64,000 nucleotides of DNA. Source: Mycobacterium sp. ACS1612 (lineage in GTDB: Bacteria; Actinomycetota; Actinomycetes; Mycobacteriales; Mycobacteriaceae). This document shows positions 19,001 to 26,554 of the stretch, in pieces (position 1 is the stretch's first letter; the number at the start of each line of letters is the position of its first letter). The notes below the pieces were generated by a model, which saw nothing but the letters and a program-made list of their open reading frames with translations, searched no databases and was not told the origin of the DNA. The stretch lies in assembly GCF_001667505.1 (NCBI RefSeq), contig NZ_LZHZ01000001.1, positions 1 to 64,000 of the forward strand, given 5' to 3'. Position numbers and translations under genes: made by a program.

Positions 19001-19294
19001 GGTCAGTGCGATGGCGCGCAGATCGAGGCGGGCGGCCTCCTCGACGAGTTCCTCCGGTGTGCTGGCGCCGTCGAGGAAGCTGTACGCCGAGTGCGCGTGC
19101 AACTCGGCGTACGGCACCGTCGACCTCGGCCGCTCCACATCGAGCGGCTGGTATTCGCCCCGCTTGCTCGACCAGGCCGGGCTGTCGCCGCCGTCACCGT
19201 TCGGTTGGTCGATGGGCCAGCCGGCGCGGCGGGGCTTGCTGTTGAGCACCCGCTGCATTTCCGTCCAGCTCGGCGGCCCGGTGAACCAGCTCAC
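16001..19294 (-). CDS. dnaE2: error-prone C-family DNA polymerase DnaE2
   Basis: 1097-residue DnaE2 (Rv3370c equivalent). N-terminal PHP domain (ELHAHSAYSFLDGAS, TDHDGLYG near residue 100), polymerase core with DIDIDIES near 460 (the catalytic PDIDID triad), the helix-hairpin-helix, and a C-terminal OB fold (VLVAGAVTHRQRPAT). With ImuA' and ImuB it forms the mycobacterial SOS mutasome responsible for damage-induced mutagenesis. GTG start at 19294, 12 bp from a perfect LexA box, so it is SOS induced. The partners imuA'-imuB lie about 7 kb to the right with their own box. Confidence 0.97.
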   Translation of the reverse strand: MSWFTGPPSWTEMQRVLNSKPRRAGWPIDQPNGDGGDSPAWSSKRGEYQPLDVERPRSTVPYAELHAHSAYSFLDGASTPEELVEEAARLDLRAIALTDHDGLYGVVRFAEAAKELDMQTVFGAELSLGGGDRTEDPDPPGPHLLVLARGPEGYRRLSRELAKAHLAGGEKGKLRYDYDALTEAAGGHWHILTGCRKGHVRQALSSGGPESAGRALADLVDRFGRSRVSIELTHHGHPLDDERNAVLAELAPRFGVGVVATTAAHFAAPSRGRLAMAMGAIRARNSIDEAAGYLAPLGGSHLRSGEEMARLFASTPEVVTAAAELGEQCAFGLALIAPQLPPFDVPDGHTEDSWLRHLVMRGARDRYGPPERAPRAYAQIEHELKTIEQLTFPGYFLVVHDITRFCKENGILAQGRGSAANSAVCYALGVTNVDPVANELLFERFLSPARDGPPDIDIDIESDLREKAIQYVYDRYGRDYAAQVANVITYRGRSAVRDMARALGFSQGQQDAWSKQIGQWGNLAEAPHVEDIPQPVIDLAMQISNLPRHMGIHSGGMVICDRPIADVCPVEWARMENRSVLQWDKDDCAAIGLVKFDMLGLGMLSALHYCIDLVAEHKGIEVDLAKLDLSEPAVYEMLQKADSVGVFQVESRAQMATLPRLKPRVFYDLVVEVALIRPGPIQGGSVHPYIKRRNGVEPVTYDHPSMEPALRKTLGVPLFQEQLMQLAVDCAGFSAAEADQLRRAMGSKRSTERMRRLRGRFYDGMRERHGITGEVADRIYEKLEAFANFGFPESHSLSFASLVFYSSWFKLHHPAAFCAALLRAQPMGFYSPQSLVADARRHGVSVHGPDVNASLAHATLENAGTEVRLGLGAVRHIGDELAEQIVEERNANGPFASLLDLTGRVQLSVPQTEALATAGALACFGITRREGLWAAGAAARERPDRLPGVGSATGAPALPGMTDLELAVADVWATGISPDSYPTQFLREDLEAIGVVPADQLLSVPDGTRVLVAGAVTHRQRPATAQGVTFINLEDETGMVNVLCAPGVWARHRKLAQTASALLIRGQVQNATGAVTVVADRMGKLALKVGSKSRDFR

Positions 19295-19306
19295 CGCACC
19301 ACCATA

Positions 19307-19322
19307 TCGAACGGATGTTCGA
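19307..19322. promoter_or_regulatory. LexA/SOS box of dnaE2
   Basis: TCGAACGGATGTTCGA is a perfect match to the mycobacterial LexA consensus TCGAAC-N4-GTTCGA. It ends 12 bp upstream of the dnaE2 GTG, where LexA would block transcription initiation. Confidence 0.95.
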
Positions 19323-19327
19323 GACTG

Positions 19328-20209
19328 CTACCCCTGGCGGGCCACGATCGTCGCCGACTTGACGGTGTGCACGACGGCCGTGCTGACCGAGCCCAACAGC
19401 ATGCCTGCGAAACCGCCCCTGCCGTGGCTGCCGACGACCACCAGTTGAGCGGTCTTGGCTTGTTCGACGAGTTGCTTGGCCGGCTGGTCACACACCACCA
19501 CCCGGCGCACCCTGACGTCGGGATAGCGTTCCTGCCAACCCGCGAGTCGCTCGGCCAGCGCCTCCTGCGCCTGCACTTCGAGCGTCGAGAAGTCGAGCCC
19601 CGGCAACTCGATGGCGCCGCCGTCCTGCCACGCGTGTACGGCCACCAACTCCACGCCGCGACGCGAGGCTTCGTCGAAGGCGATCTCGGTGGCGGTCGAC
19701 GAAGCGGGTGAACCGTCGATGCCCACCACCACGGGTGCCTGCTCAGGCAGCTCCGGAGCGTCGTCGTGGATGACTGCGACAGGGCAATGCGCGTGGTGGA
19801 CAAGGCCCGTGCTGACCGATCCCAACAGCGCCCGACTGAACGCGCCCTTGCCCGACGAGCCGACGACCATCATGTCGGCGTCCTTCGACAGGTCCACGAG
19901 GTTGCCGACCGTCCCGCCGTGCAGCACCACGCTGTGCAACATTGCGGGCGCTGAGACGCCGCAGATTTCTGCAACGGTCTCGCGGGCGGCCGCGAGTACC
20001 CGCCTGGCCTCCTCGTTTTGCCATTGGAAGAAGTCCACCGGGAAATCCGGGACCGCCCCGGTGGCCAACAGCGGGGTGATGACGTGAACCAGCGTCAGTG
20101 GCGTGTTGCGCAACGCCGCGTCACGCGCGGCCCAGGCGACCGCCGCGGTGGCGGCCCGCGAGCCGTCGACACCGACCAGGATCCCGCGGTGCACAACCGA
20201 ATCGGACAT
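19328..20209 (-). CDS. tandem-domain universal stress protein
   Basis: 293-residue protein with two USP domains, the mycobacterial double-domain form (Rv2623/Rv2005c type). Each has the start strand ILVGVDGS (about residue 9) or VVVGIDGSPAS (about 160) and an ATP-binding glycine signature: VVGSSGKGAFSRALLGSVS and VVGSHGRGGFAGMLLGSVS. It likely binds ATP and acts in hypoxia or stress persistence. ATG 20209 chosen because the family start follows directly. DosR-like boxes lie 60-100 bp upstream. Confidence 0.92.
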   Translation of the reverse strand: MSDSVVHRGILVGVDGSRAATAAVAWAARDAALRNTPLTLVHVITPLLATGAVPDFPVDFFQWQNEEARRVLAAARETVAEICGVSAPAMLHSVVLHGGTVGNLVDLSKDADMMVVGSSGKGAFSRALLGSVSTGLVHHAHCPVAVIHDDAPELPEQAPVVVGIDGSPASSTATEIAFDEASRRGVELVAVHAWQDGGAIELPGLDFSTLEVQAQEALAERLAGWQERYPDVRVRRVVVCDQPAKQLVEQAKTAQLVVVGSHGRGGFAGMLLGSVSTAVVHTVKSATIVARQG

Positions 20210-20268
20210 CTGTGACTTCCTCCGGACTGTTTGTACACCAACGTATGAGCAGGCACCCGACAACGGGA

Positions 20269-20308
20269 TGGCCGTTGGTCCCTACTCGGTTGGGCTTATG
20301 GCCCCAAC
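20269..20308. promoter_or_regulatory. two candidate DosR (DevR) boxes upstream of the USP gene
   Basis: On the minus strand 20282-20269 reads GGGACCAACGGCCA, close to the DosR half-site pattern GGGAC-N4-G-N-CC. A second, more degenerate 20-bp inverted element, GTTGGG...CCCAAC, occupies 20289-20308. Paired boxes about 23 bp apart upstream of a USP gene match the layout of known hypoxia-regulon promoters. Confidence 0.55.
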
Positions 20309-20318
20309 TGGTGCCGCT

Positions 20319-21206
20319 TCAGGGCAGATCGGCTGGGCCGAGTTGGTCCCTCGGCACGACCATCATCGGAACATCAAGTACGCGAAGCATTTTGGCTGCG
20401 GTCGAACCGAGGAACAGCCGACGCGGTGCGCTCAGCCGGCTCGACCCGACCATGATCAGGTCGCCGTCATGCCACTCGAGTTTGCGCACCGCATCCTCGA
20501 CGGTCTCTCCCTCGACGATCGTCGAGGTCACCGGGAAATCCTTCGGCAGCGAGTTTTTCGCGGTGTCGAGGACGTGCTGGGCATGTGCGAGCGCCCGCCC
20601 GCGGACCGCCTCCTCATCGGCGCGCAACGAGCCGAACGTCGGGTCGAGCGCCACCAGCGAGACCAGCCGCAGCGGTGTGCCTGCCGCCCCGCTGAACCGA
20701 ACCGCCTTCTCCAACAGCAGATCCGCGCCCGCCCGCTGCCCTATCGCGCACGTGACCTCGCGCACCCGGTCGACCGTCGAGTCCCTGATGCCGCGTGGCG
20801 CGACCACCACCGGCACCGGCGACGAGTGCAACAGCTCGTTGACCACCGAGCCCAGCGAATAGCTGCCCGCCAGGCCGCCACCCGACCCGCCGACCACGAT
20901 GAGGTCGGCGGCCACGCGCGCCGTTTCGCGAATCAGCCCGTCGGCGAACGATTCGTCGAACGTGACGTGACTGTGCGCAGCCAGATCGTCGGGCACCGCC
21001 GCGAGCGCATCGGCCAGCCACTTCTCGGCCTGCTCGCCCAGCTTCGCCTCGTACGCCCGCGCGCCGGACAGGCTCGGCAGGCCCCGGTCGGCAGGCAGGA
21101 TGATGCACGCCTCGACATCGGCTCCGAGCGTCCTGGCAAGCCGCGCGCCGAGTGCCATCGCATCCGCGCCACCGGGAGTGGCCAAGTAACCGACGACCAG
21201 CTTCAT
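20319..21206 (-). CDS. universal stress protein, second copy
   Basis: About 295 residues, two USP-like domains. The first starts MKLVVGYLATPGG and includes a VVGGSGGGLAGSYSLGSV-type nucleotide loop near residue 115. The second ends with IMVGSSRLSAPRRLFLGSTA, where the usual glycine triplet is altered, so ATP binding there may be weak. Start ATG 21206 has AGGA about 8 nt upstream; ATG 21215 is an alternative. It lies upstream of the other USP gene on the same strand, 109 bp apart, but that gap holds the DosR-like boxes, so the two may be separately controlled. Sequence differs clearly from its neighbour. Confidence 0.85.
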   Translation of the reverse strand: MKLVVGYLATPGGADAMALGARLARTLGADVEACIILPADRGLPSLSGARAYEAKLGEQAEKWLADALAAVPDDLAAHSHVTFDESFADGLIRETARVAADLIVVGGSGGGLAGSYSLGSVVNELLHSSPVPVVVAPRGIRDSTVDRVREVTCAIGQRAGADLLLEKAVRFSGAAGTPLRLVSLVALDPTFGSLRADEEAVRGRALAHAQHVLDTAKNSLPKDFPVTSTIVEGETVEDAVRKLEWHDGDLIMVGSSRLSAPRRLFLGSTAAKMLRVLDVPMMVVPRDQLGPADLP

Positions 21207-21256
21207 AGCCGACATCCTGTCAACCCGCGAGAGGGATTATCGGCGGTTCGACCCAA

Positions 21257-22126
21257 TCAGTCGCTGTATTCGGCCGTTCCGTCCTCGAGCACCAGCCGGG
21301 CGTCGGATCCGTCCGGGCCAGACGCCTCGGTACGGAACACCGCATGGCCCGTCTCGGTGCGCCAGATCGAGGTGGTCAGCGTCTCGCCGGGGAACACCGG
21401 TGAGGTGAACCGGGCGCCGACCTGGCTGACCTTGGTGGCGTCGCCGCCGCCGAGTTCGCGCACCAGCGCACGGCCCGCGACACCATATGTGCAGAGCCCG
21501 TGCAGGATTGGCTTCGGGAAGCCGGCCAGATTCTGGGCAAACCACGGGTCGCTGTGCAGCGGATTGCGGTCACCGGACAGCCGATAGATCAGGGCCTGGT
21601 CCTCGCGCGTCGGCAAGGCGATTCGGGCGTCGGGCTCCCGATCCGGAATCTCGGGGGCGACCGGCCGCTGGCCCGGTTGACCGCCGAAACCGCCCTCGCC
21701 GCGGATCACCGCCGTCGTCAGCGTTTCCGCGACGACCTCGGACGTATCGGGATCAGTGCCCGTCGCCTTCAACATGACGATCGCGTTCTTGCCCTCACCC
21801 TTGTCCTGGATGTCGGCGACCTCGGCGACGACACTCAGCTTGCCGGCCGGCGGTAACGGCTTGAACAGCCGGATCTCCTGGGAACCGTGCAGCAGCATGG
21901 CGAAGTTGAAACTGCCGATCTTGCCTGCGGCCGCGAACGGCAGGCAGGCGATCACGGCGAACGTCGGCAGCACCTGCTGCGGAATGTCGTGGCTGTTCTC
22001 GGTGGTGAACGCAAGATCCTCGGTACCCGCGCCGACGCCCAGCGCGTAGAGCAACGTGTCGCGGTCGGTCCACTCGAAGATGCTCGGGTCGGTCTTGGCG
22101 CCTATGGCGTTGGGGTCAATGGGCAT
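21257..22126 (-). CDS. htdY: (3R)-hydroxyacyl-CoA/thioester dehydratase, double hotdog (MaoC)
   Basis: 289-residue MaoC-type hydratase with two hotdog folds (Rv3389c HtdY, 290 aa). The hydratase-2 signature is in the second half: YRLSGDRNPLHSDP with catalytic Asp and His near residue 190, then PILHGLCTYG. The N-terminal half keeps the fold but lacks the signature, as in eukaryote-like double-hotdog hydratases. It catalyses reversible hydration of trans-2-enoyl thioesters in lipid metabolism. Divergent from acrA1 (69 bp gap), which also acts on acyl thioesters. Confidence 0.9.
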   Translation of the reverse strand: MPIDPNAIGAKTDPSIFEWTDRDTLLYALGVGAGTEDLAFTTENSHDIPQQVLPTFAVIACLPFAAAGKIGSFNFAMLLHGSQEIRLFKPLPPAGKLSVVAEVADIQDKGEGKNAIVMLKATGTDPDTSEVVAETLTTAVIRGEGGFGGQPGQRPVAPEIPDREPDARIALPTREDQALIYRLSGDRNPLHSDPWFAQNLAGFPKPILHGLCTYGVAGRALVRELGGGDATKVSQVGARFTSPVFPGETLTTSIWRTETGHAVFRTEASGPDGSDARLVLEDGTAEYSD

Positions 22127-22195
22127 AGACGGACGATAACGGGTAGACCGACGACCTCGTCACACATGTTGACCTTCGGCGAGCAGGGGGTGAGC

Positions 22196-24220
22196 ATGGC
22201 TCGCATGCGTTATGTCGTTACCGGCGGTACCGGGTTTATCGGCCGCCGGGTGGTCTCGGAGATCCTGGCCCGCAGCCAGGCCGCCGAGGTGTGGGTGCTG
22301 GTCCGACGAAGTTCACTGGGCACCTTCGAGCGGCTGGCCACGGAATGGGGGGACCAGGCTCACGCCGTGGTTGGTGACCTGACCGCGGATGGCCTGGCGC
22401 TCACCGAGGACGCCGTCGCCGAGTTGGGCACCATCGACCACGTCGTGCACTGCGCCGCGATCTACGACATGACCGCCGACGAACGCCGCCAGCGGTTGGC
22501 CAACGTGGACGGCACCCGCGCGGTGATCGACCTGGCCCGCAGGCTGGACGCGACGTTGCATCATGTCTCGTCGATCGCCGTCGCGGGCACCTACCGCGGC
22601 GAGTTCACCGAGGACGACTTCGATGTCGCGCAGGATCTGCCGACGCCGTATCACCAGACGAAATTCGAGGCGGAGATGCTGGTCCGGTCCGCACCAGGAC
22701 TGCGCTATCGGGTGTATCGGCCCGCGGTCGTGGTCGGCGACTCGCGCACCGGCGAGATGGACAAGGTCGACGGCCCCTATTACTTCTTTCCCCTGCTGGC
22801 CAAACTGGCTGTGCTGCCGCGGTTCACGCCGATGGTGCTACCGGATACCGGCCGCACCAACATCGTCCCGGTGGACTATGTGGTGGCCGCCCTGGTCGAG
22901 CTGATGCACGCCGACGGCCGCGACGGTCAGACCTTCCATCTGACCGCCCCGAAAACCGTTGGGCTGCGCGGCATCTACCGCGGTGTCGCGGCCGTAGCAG
23001 GCCTGCCGCCGCTACGCGGGTCACTGCCGGGCGCCACCGCCACACCGTTTCTGCGCGTCAGCGGGCGCGCGAAGATCGTCCGCAACATGGCCGCCACCCA
23101 ACTCGGCATCCCTGGCCAGATACTCGACGTCGTCGACCTGGCGCCCACCTTCACCGCCGTCAACACCACAGAAGCGTTGCGGGGCACCGGGATAACGGTT
23201 CCCGAGTTCGCCTCGTATGCACCCAAACTGTGGCAGTACTGGGTGGACCACCTCGACCCCGACCGGGCCCGCCGCGACCATCCTGCCGGACCGCTGGTCG
23301 GCAAGCACGTGATCATCACCGGGGCGTCGAGTGGCATCGGGCGCGCTTCCGCTGTCGCCGTCGCCGAACGCGGCGCAACGGTATTCGCGTTGGCTCGCAA
23401 CGCCGATGCGCTCGACGACCTAATCGCCGAGATCCGGGCCGCGGGCGGTCAGGCGCATGCCTTCACATGCGACGTCACCGACTCGACGTCCGTCGAGCAC
23501 ACCGTTAAGGACATCCTCGGCAGATTCGGACACGTGGATTATCTGGTGAACAACGCGGGCCGGTCGATCCGCCGCTCGGTGTCTGCGTCCACCGACCGCC
23601 TGCATGACTACGAGCGCGTGATGGCGGTCAACTACTTCGGCGCGGTCCGGATGGTGCTGGCGCTGCTGCCGCACTGGCGCGAACGCCGATTCGGCCACGT
23701 GGTCAACGTGTCCAGTGCCGGCGTTCAGGCCAGCAGCCCGAAGTACAGCGCCTATGTGCCGAGCAAGGCCGCGCTGGACGCGTTCGCCGAAGTCGTTGGC
23801 ACCGAGACGCTGTCCGACCACATCACCTTCACCAACATCCACATGCCGCTGGTGAAGACGCCGATGATCGCGCCCTCCCGCCGGCTGAACCCGATGCCGC
23901 CGATCACCGCGGAGCACGCGGCGGCCATGGTGGTGCGGGGCCTGGTGGAGAAGCCGGCGCGCATCGACACTCCGGTCGGCACGCTCGCCGACGTCGGCAT
24001 GTACTTCACGCCGAAGTTGTCTCGCCGGGTGCTGCACCAGATCTACCTCGGCTACCCCGACTCGGCGGCCGCCCGGGGACTGGACGCCGAACCCGCACAG
24101 CAGCGCACGCCGCGACGGCCCAAGCGCCCGGCGACCGCGATCGCCCCGTTGCGCGCGCTGCGGCCCGTCACCCGTCCGGTGAAGCGGGCGGTGCGACTGG
24201 TACCCGGCGTGCACTGGTAG
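22196..24220 (+). CDS. acrA1: bifunctional fatty acyl-CoA reductase/short-chain dehydrogenase AcrA1
   Basis: 674-residue fusion (Rv3391 type). N-terminal extended SDR domain: YVVTGGTGFIGRRVV (residues 5-19), SSIAVAGTYRGEF, YHQTKFEAE with Tyr-x-x-x-Lys, as in acyl-CoA reductases. C-terminal classical SDR: HVIITGASSGIGRASAV near residue 370, NNAGRSIRR, and YVPSKAALDAF active site near 520. It probably reduces fatty acyl-CoA to aldehyde or alcohol, or a ketoacyl intermediate. A basic C-terminal tail follows. ATG 22196 chosen; in-frame GTG at 22190 is a close alternative. Confidence 0.9.
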   Translation: MARMRYVVTGGTGFIGRRVVSEILARSQAAEVWVLVRRSSLGTFERLATEWGDQAHAVVGDLTADGLALTEDAVAELGTIDHVVHCAAIYDMTADERRQRLANVDGTRAVIDLARRLDATLHHVSSIAVAGTYRGEFTEDDFDVAQDLPTPYHQTKFEAEMLVRSAPGLRYRVYRPAVVVGDSRTGEMDKVDGPYYFFPLLAKLAVLPRFTPMVLPDTGRTNIVPVDYVVAALVELMHADGRDGQTFHLTAPKTVGLRGIYRGVAAVAGLPPLRGSLPGATATPFLRVSGRAKIVRNMAATQLGIPGQILDVVDLAPTFTAVNTTEALRGTGITVPEFASYAPKLWQYWVDHLDPDRARRDHPAGPLVGKHVIITGASSGIGRASAVAVAERGATVFALARNADALDDLIAEIRAAGGQAHAFTCDVTDSTSVEHTVKDILGRFGHVDYLVNNAGRSIRRSVSASTDRLHDYERVMAVNYFGAVRMVLALLPHWRERRFGHVVNVSSAGVQASSPKYSAYVPSKAALDAFAEVVGTETLSDHITFTNIHMPLVKTPMIAPSRRLNPMPPITAEHAAAMVVRGLVEKPARIDTPVGTLADVGMYFTPKLSRRVLHQIYLGYPDSAAARGLDAEPAQQRTPRRPKRPATAIAPLRALRPVTRPVKRAVRLVPGVHW

Positions 24221-24244
24221 GTGGTCGGTTCTATCGTTGGCGAG

Positions 24245-25285
24245 GTGACTTCGCTGCCGGTGTTCGTCGACGTCGATACGGGCGTGGACGACGCCATGGC
24301 GCTGGCGTATCTGTTCGCCAGCGACGACGCTGACGTGGTCGGCATCGCCTCGACCGCGGGAAACGTTGGAGTGCACCAGGTTTGCCGGAACAACCTGGCG
24401 CTGCTCGAGCTGTGCGGCATCACCGGTGTGCCGGTGTCCAAGGGTTCGGAGCAGCCACTGAGTACGCCGCTGCGCACCGCGGAGGACACCCACGGGCCGG
24501 AGGGGCTGGGCTATGCCGAACTGCCGCCCACCGATCGTCAGCCCACCGCCCATGACGCCGCCGAGGCGTGGGTGCTCGCCGCACAGGCGTATCCGGGCGA
24601 ATTGGTCGGCATCGCGACGGGACCGCTGACCAATCTGGCGCTGGCGTTGCGCATCGAACCGGCACTGCCCAAACTGCTTCGCCGCCTGGTGATCATGGGC
24701 GGCGCGTTCGATTACCGCGGCAACACCACGCCGGTGGCGGAATGGAACATCAGCGTCGATCCCGAAGCCGCCGCGGAGGTGTTAGCGGTGTGGGGTGCGG
24801 CGTGGGGGCTGGAAGCCCCGAAGCACATTCCAATCCTGTTGGGACTCAACCTGACCGAGAACATCGCGATGACGCCTGCCATCTTGAGCAGGCTGGCGGC
24901 GGTGGCCGGGTCGTCGTCTGCTCCGATGAGTGTGCTCGACGACCGCGGCACCAGATCACCGGCATCCAATCCGTTGATCCGCGTCCTCGAGGACGCGATG
25001 CGGTTCTACTTCGAGTTCCACTTCGACCAGGGCGAAGGATATCTCGCCCATCTGCACGATCCGCTGGCCGCCGCGGTGGCATTGGATCCCGAGTTGGTGC
25101 AGTGCCGCGCCGCCGCGGTCGACGTCGAGTTGACGGGCACGCTGACCCGCGGCATGACCATCGCGGATTGGAGTGGACACTGGGGCAAACAGCCCAATGC
25201 GCTCGTCGGTGTCGAGGTCGACCCGGCCGTGTTCTTCGACCGGTTCATTGCGCGGGTGGGGGCATTCGCCCGGCGACTGGGCTGA
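24245..25285 (+). CDS. iunH: inosine-uridine preferring nucleoside hydrolase
   Basis: About 346-residue nucleoside hydrolase (Rv3393 position). The calcium and ribose site DVDTGVDDAMAL is at the N-terminus (D-x-D-x-x-x-D-D), and the family's MGGAFDYRGNTTPVAEWN segment is near residue 150; EWNISVDPEAA also matches. It releases base from ribonucleosides in purine/pyrimidine salvage, in the cytosol. GTG 24245 is used; the frame also opens with GTG right after the acrA1 stop at 24221. Co-transcription with acrA1 is likely. Confidence 0.9.
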   Translation: MTSLPVFVDVDTGVDDAMALAYLFASDDADVVGIASTAGNVGVHQVCRNNLALLELCGITGVPVSKGSEQPLSTPLRTAEDTHGPEGLGYAELPPTDRQPTAHDAAEAWVLAAQAYPGELVGIATGPLTNLALALRIEPALPKLLRRLVIMGGAFDYRGNTTPVAEWNISVDPEAAAEVLAVWGAAWGLEAPKHIPILLGLNLTENIAMTPAILSRLAAVAGSSSAPMSVLDDRGTRSPASNPLIRVLEDAMRFYFEFHFDQGEGYLAHLHDPLAAAVALDPELVQCRAAAVDVELTGTLTRGMTIADWSGHWGKQPNALVGVEVDPAVFFDRFIARVGAFARRLG

Positions 25286-25369
25286 ATCCACAGCCAAATA
25301 CAGCTTGGTCGCAGGTCTTTCACAAGTTCGCCGTCGAAGATTCTCGGGAACGACGAATGGAGACGACGA

Positions 25370-25612
25370 GTGAAACCTGCCAGGTTTATCGCCGGTCTGA
25401 TCATTGCGGGTGGCGTCGCTGTCGGTGCGATGGGAACCGCCGGCGTCGGCGTGGCGTTCGCCGATTGGCCGCCACCGGGTCCCGGTCATGACCGCGACCA
25501 TCACGACTGGGGACCACCGCCCCCGCCACCGCCGCCTGCGCAACCACCGGGCACGTGGAACGGGGGCTGGGAACCCGACGGCGGGTTCTGCTTGTTCGGC
25601 GCCTGCATCTAG
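25370..25612 (+). CDS. very small exported proline-rich protein
   Basis: 80-residue predicted secreted protein. Signal peptide: KPARF, then a Gly/Ala/Val core, cleavage likely after AFA near residue 31. The mature peptide is Pro/His/Asp/Trp-rich with a poly-Pro run and two C-terminal cysteines (FCLFGACI). GTG start at 25370, with GGAGA about 9 nt upstream. It has a similar design to the small exported protein at 6490. Function unknown. Confidence 0.65.
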   Translation: MKPARFIAGLIIAGGVAVGAMGTAGVGVAFADWPPPGPGHDRDHHDWGPPPPPPPPAQPPGTWNGGWEPDGGFCLFGACI

Positions 25613-25637
25613 CCTGTAGGCCGAAACTCGCGGGGAC

Positions 25638-26060
25638 TCAGTCGTCGGTGACGACGAGCTTGACGTCGATGTTGCCGCGCGTCGCGTTCGAGTACGGGCA
25701 CACCTGATGCGCCTTCTCGGCGAGTTGCACCGCGGCGTCGTGGTCGAGGTTGGGCAGTGTGATCTCCAGTTCGACCGCAAGGCCGAAGCCACCGGTGTCG
25801 AGTTGGCCGAGCGAAACCCGCGCTCCTACAGCCGAATCCGAAACGTCGGCCTTCTCCTGACGGCCGACCAGCCGCAGCGCGGAGTGGTAGCAGGCGGCGT
25901 AGCCGACGGCGAACAGCTGCTCGGGGTTGGTGCCGTTACCGCTGCCACCCATCTCCTTCGGGATGGCGAGGTCGAGGTCGAGCTTGCCGTCCGAGGTGCG
26001 GCCATGGCCGTCGCGGCCTTCGCCGGTGGCCAGCGCTTCGGCGGTGTAGAGGGTCTTCAT
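25638..26060 (-). CDS. ohr: organic hydroperoxide resistance protein Ohr
   Basis: 140-residue OsmC/Ohr peroxidase, the typical Ohr length. Catalytic cysteine pair: GYAACYHSAL near residue 60 and QVCPYSNATRGN near 124. It reduces organic and fatty-acid hydroperoxides with lipoyl-type reductants in the cytosol. ATG 26060 overlaps the stop of the upstream MarR-type regulator in an ATGA junction, the classic ohrR-ohr arrangement, so expression should rise when OhrR is oxidised. Confidence 0.94.
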   Translation of the reverse strand: MKTLYTAEALATGEGRDGHGRTSDGKLDLDLAIPKEMGGSGNGTNPEQLFAVGYAACYHSALRLVGRQEKADVSDSAVGARVSLGQLDTGGFGLAVELEITLPNLDHDAAVQLAEKAHQVCPYSNATRGNIDVKLVVTDD

Positions 26061-26503
26061 GCGGATTCCTTTCGTAGCGATGCGTTGAGGGCATCGGTCA
26101 GGTGACGGACCGCATCGCGCAGGTCCGCAGCTTGTTCTTCTGTCATTCCCATCGCGCCGAACAGCTGCTCCGGGATGCACTGCGCCTTGCGTTCGAGTCG
26201 ACGCCCAGTCGCAGTGAGCGTCACGTCGACAAGGCGTTCGTCGTCGCGCGATCTCTCGCGGCGGACAAAACCGTTGGCCTCCAACCGCTTCAGCAGCGGC
26301 GACAGCGTTCCCGAGTCGAGTTGCAGCCGCTCGCCCAGTCTGCCGACGGTGACGCGGCCCTCCTCCCACAGCACAAGCAGCACCAGGTACTGCGGATAGG
26401 TCAGGTTCAGCTCGTTCAGGATCGGCCGGTATGCGGCCGTCATCGCCCGCGAGGCCGAATACAGGGCGAAGCAGAGATGTCGGTCGAGGGGCAGCATGGC
26501 CAT
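26057..26503 (-). CDS. ohrR: MarR-family organic peroxide sensor OhrR
   Basis: 148-residue winged-helix repressor. The N-terminal LDRHLCFALYSASRAM contains the conserved redox cysteine of OhrR, and RPILNELNLTYPQYLVLLVLWE plus LERLQLDSGTLSPLLKRLE match the DNA-binding region. Start ATG 26503, with 26497 and 26521 also possible. Peroxide oxidation of the cysteine releases DNA. Translationally coupled to ohr; a perfect palindrome 16 bp upstream is the expected autoregulatory operator. Confidence 0.92.
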   Translation of the reverse strand: MAMLPLDRHLCFALYSASRAMTAAYRPILNELNLTYPQYLVLLVLWEEGRVTVGRLGERLQLDSGTLSPLLKRLEANGFVRRERSRDDERLVDVTLTATGRRLERKAQCIPEQLFGAMGMTEEQAADLRDAVRHLTDALNASLRKESA

Positions 26504-26518
26504 GCCAGAACTATAGCC

Positions 26519-26538
26519 CACAATTCAATTGTGCACAA
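26519..26538. promoter_or_regulatory. OhrR operator
   Basis: CACAATTCAATTGTG (26519-26533) is a perfect 15-bp palindrome immediately upstream of ohrR. It overlaps a second palindrome TTGTGCACAA (26529-26538). The TACAATT-AATTGTA-like core matches known OhrR sites. It lies between ohrR and the 3' end of imuB. Confidence 0.8.
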
Positions 26539-26554
26539 CTAATCTATGGCGAAT

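Noticed and set aside
20103..21587. 494-codon plus-strand frame across both USP genes
   Set aside because: It crosses the regulatory gap and two supported genes on the other strand, with no domain features.
23420..24553. 377-codon minus-strand frame opposite acrA1 and iunH
   Set aside because: Spans the end of one and start of another supported gene; low-complexity Arg/His composition.
25613..25637. Possible terminator after the small exported protein
   Set aside because: Only a weak GC stem and no T-run.
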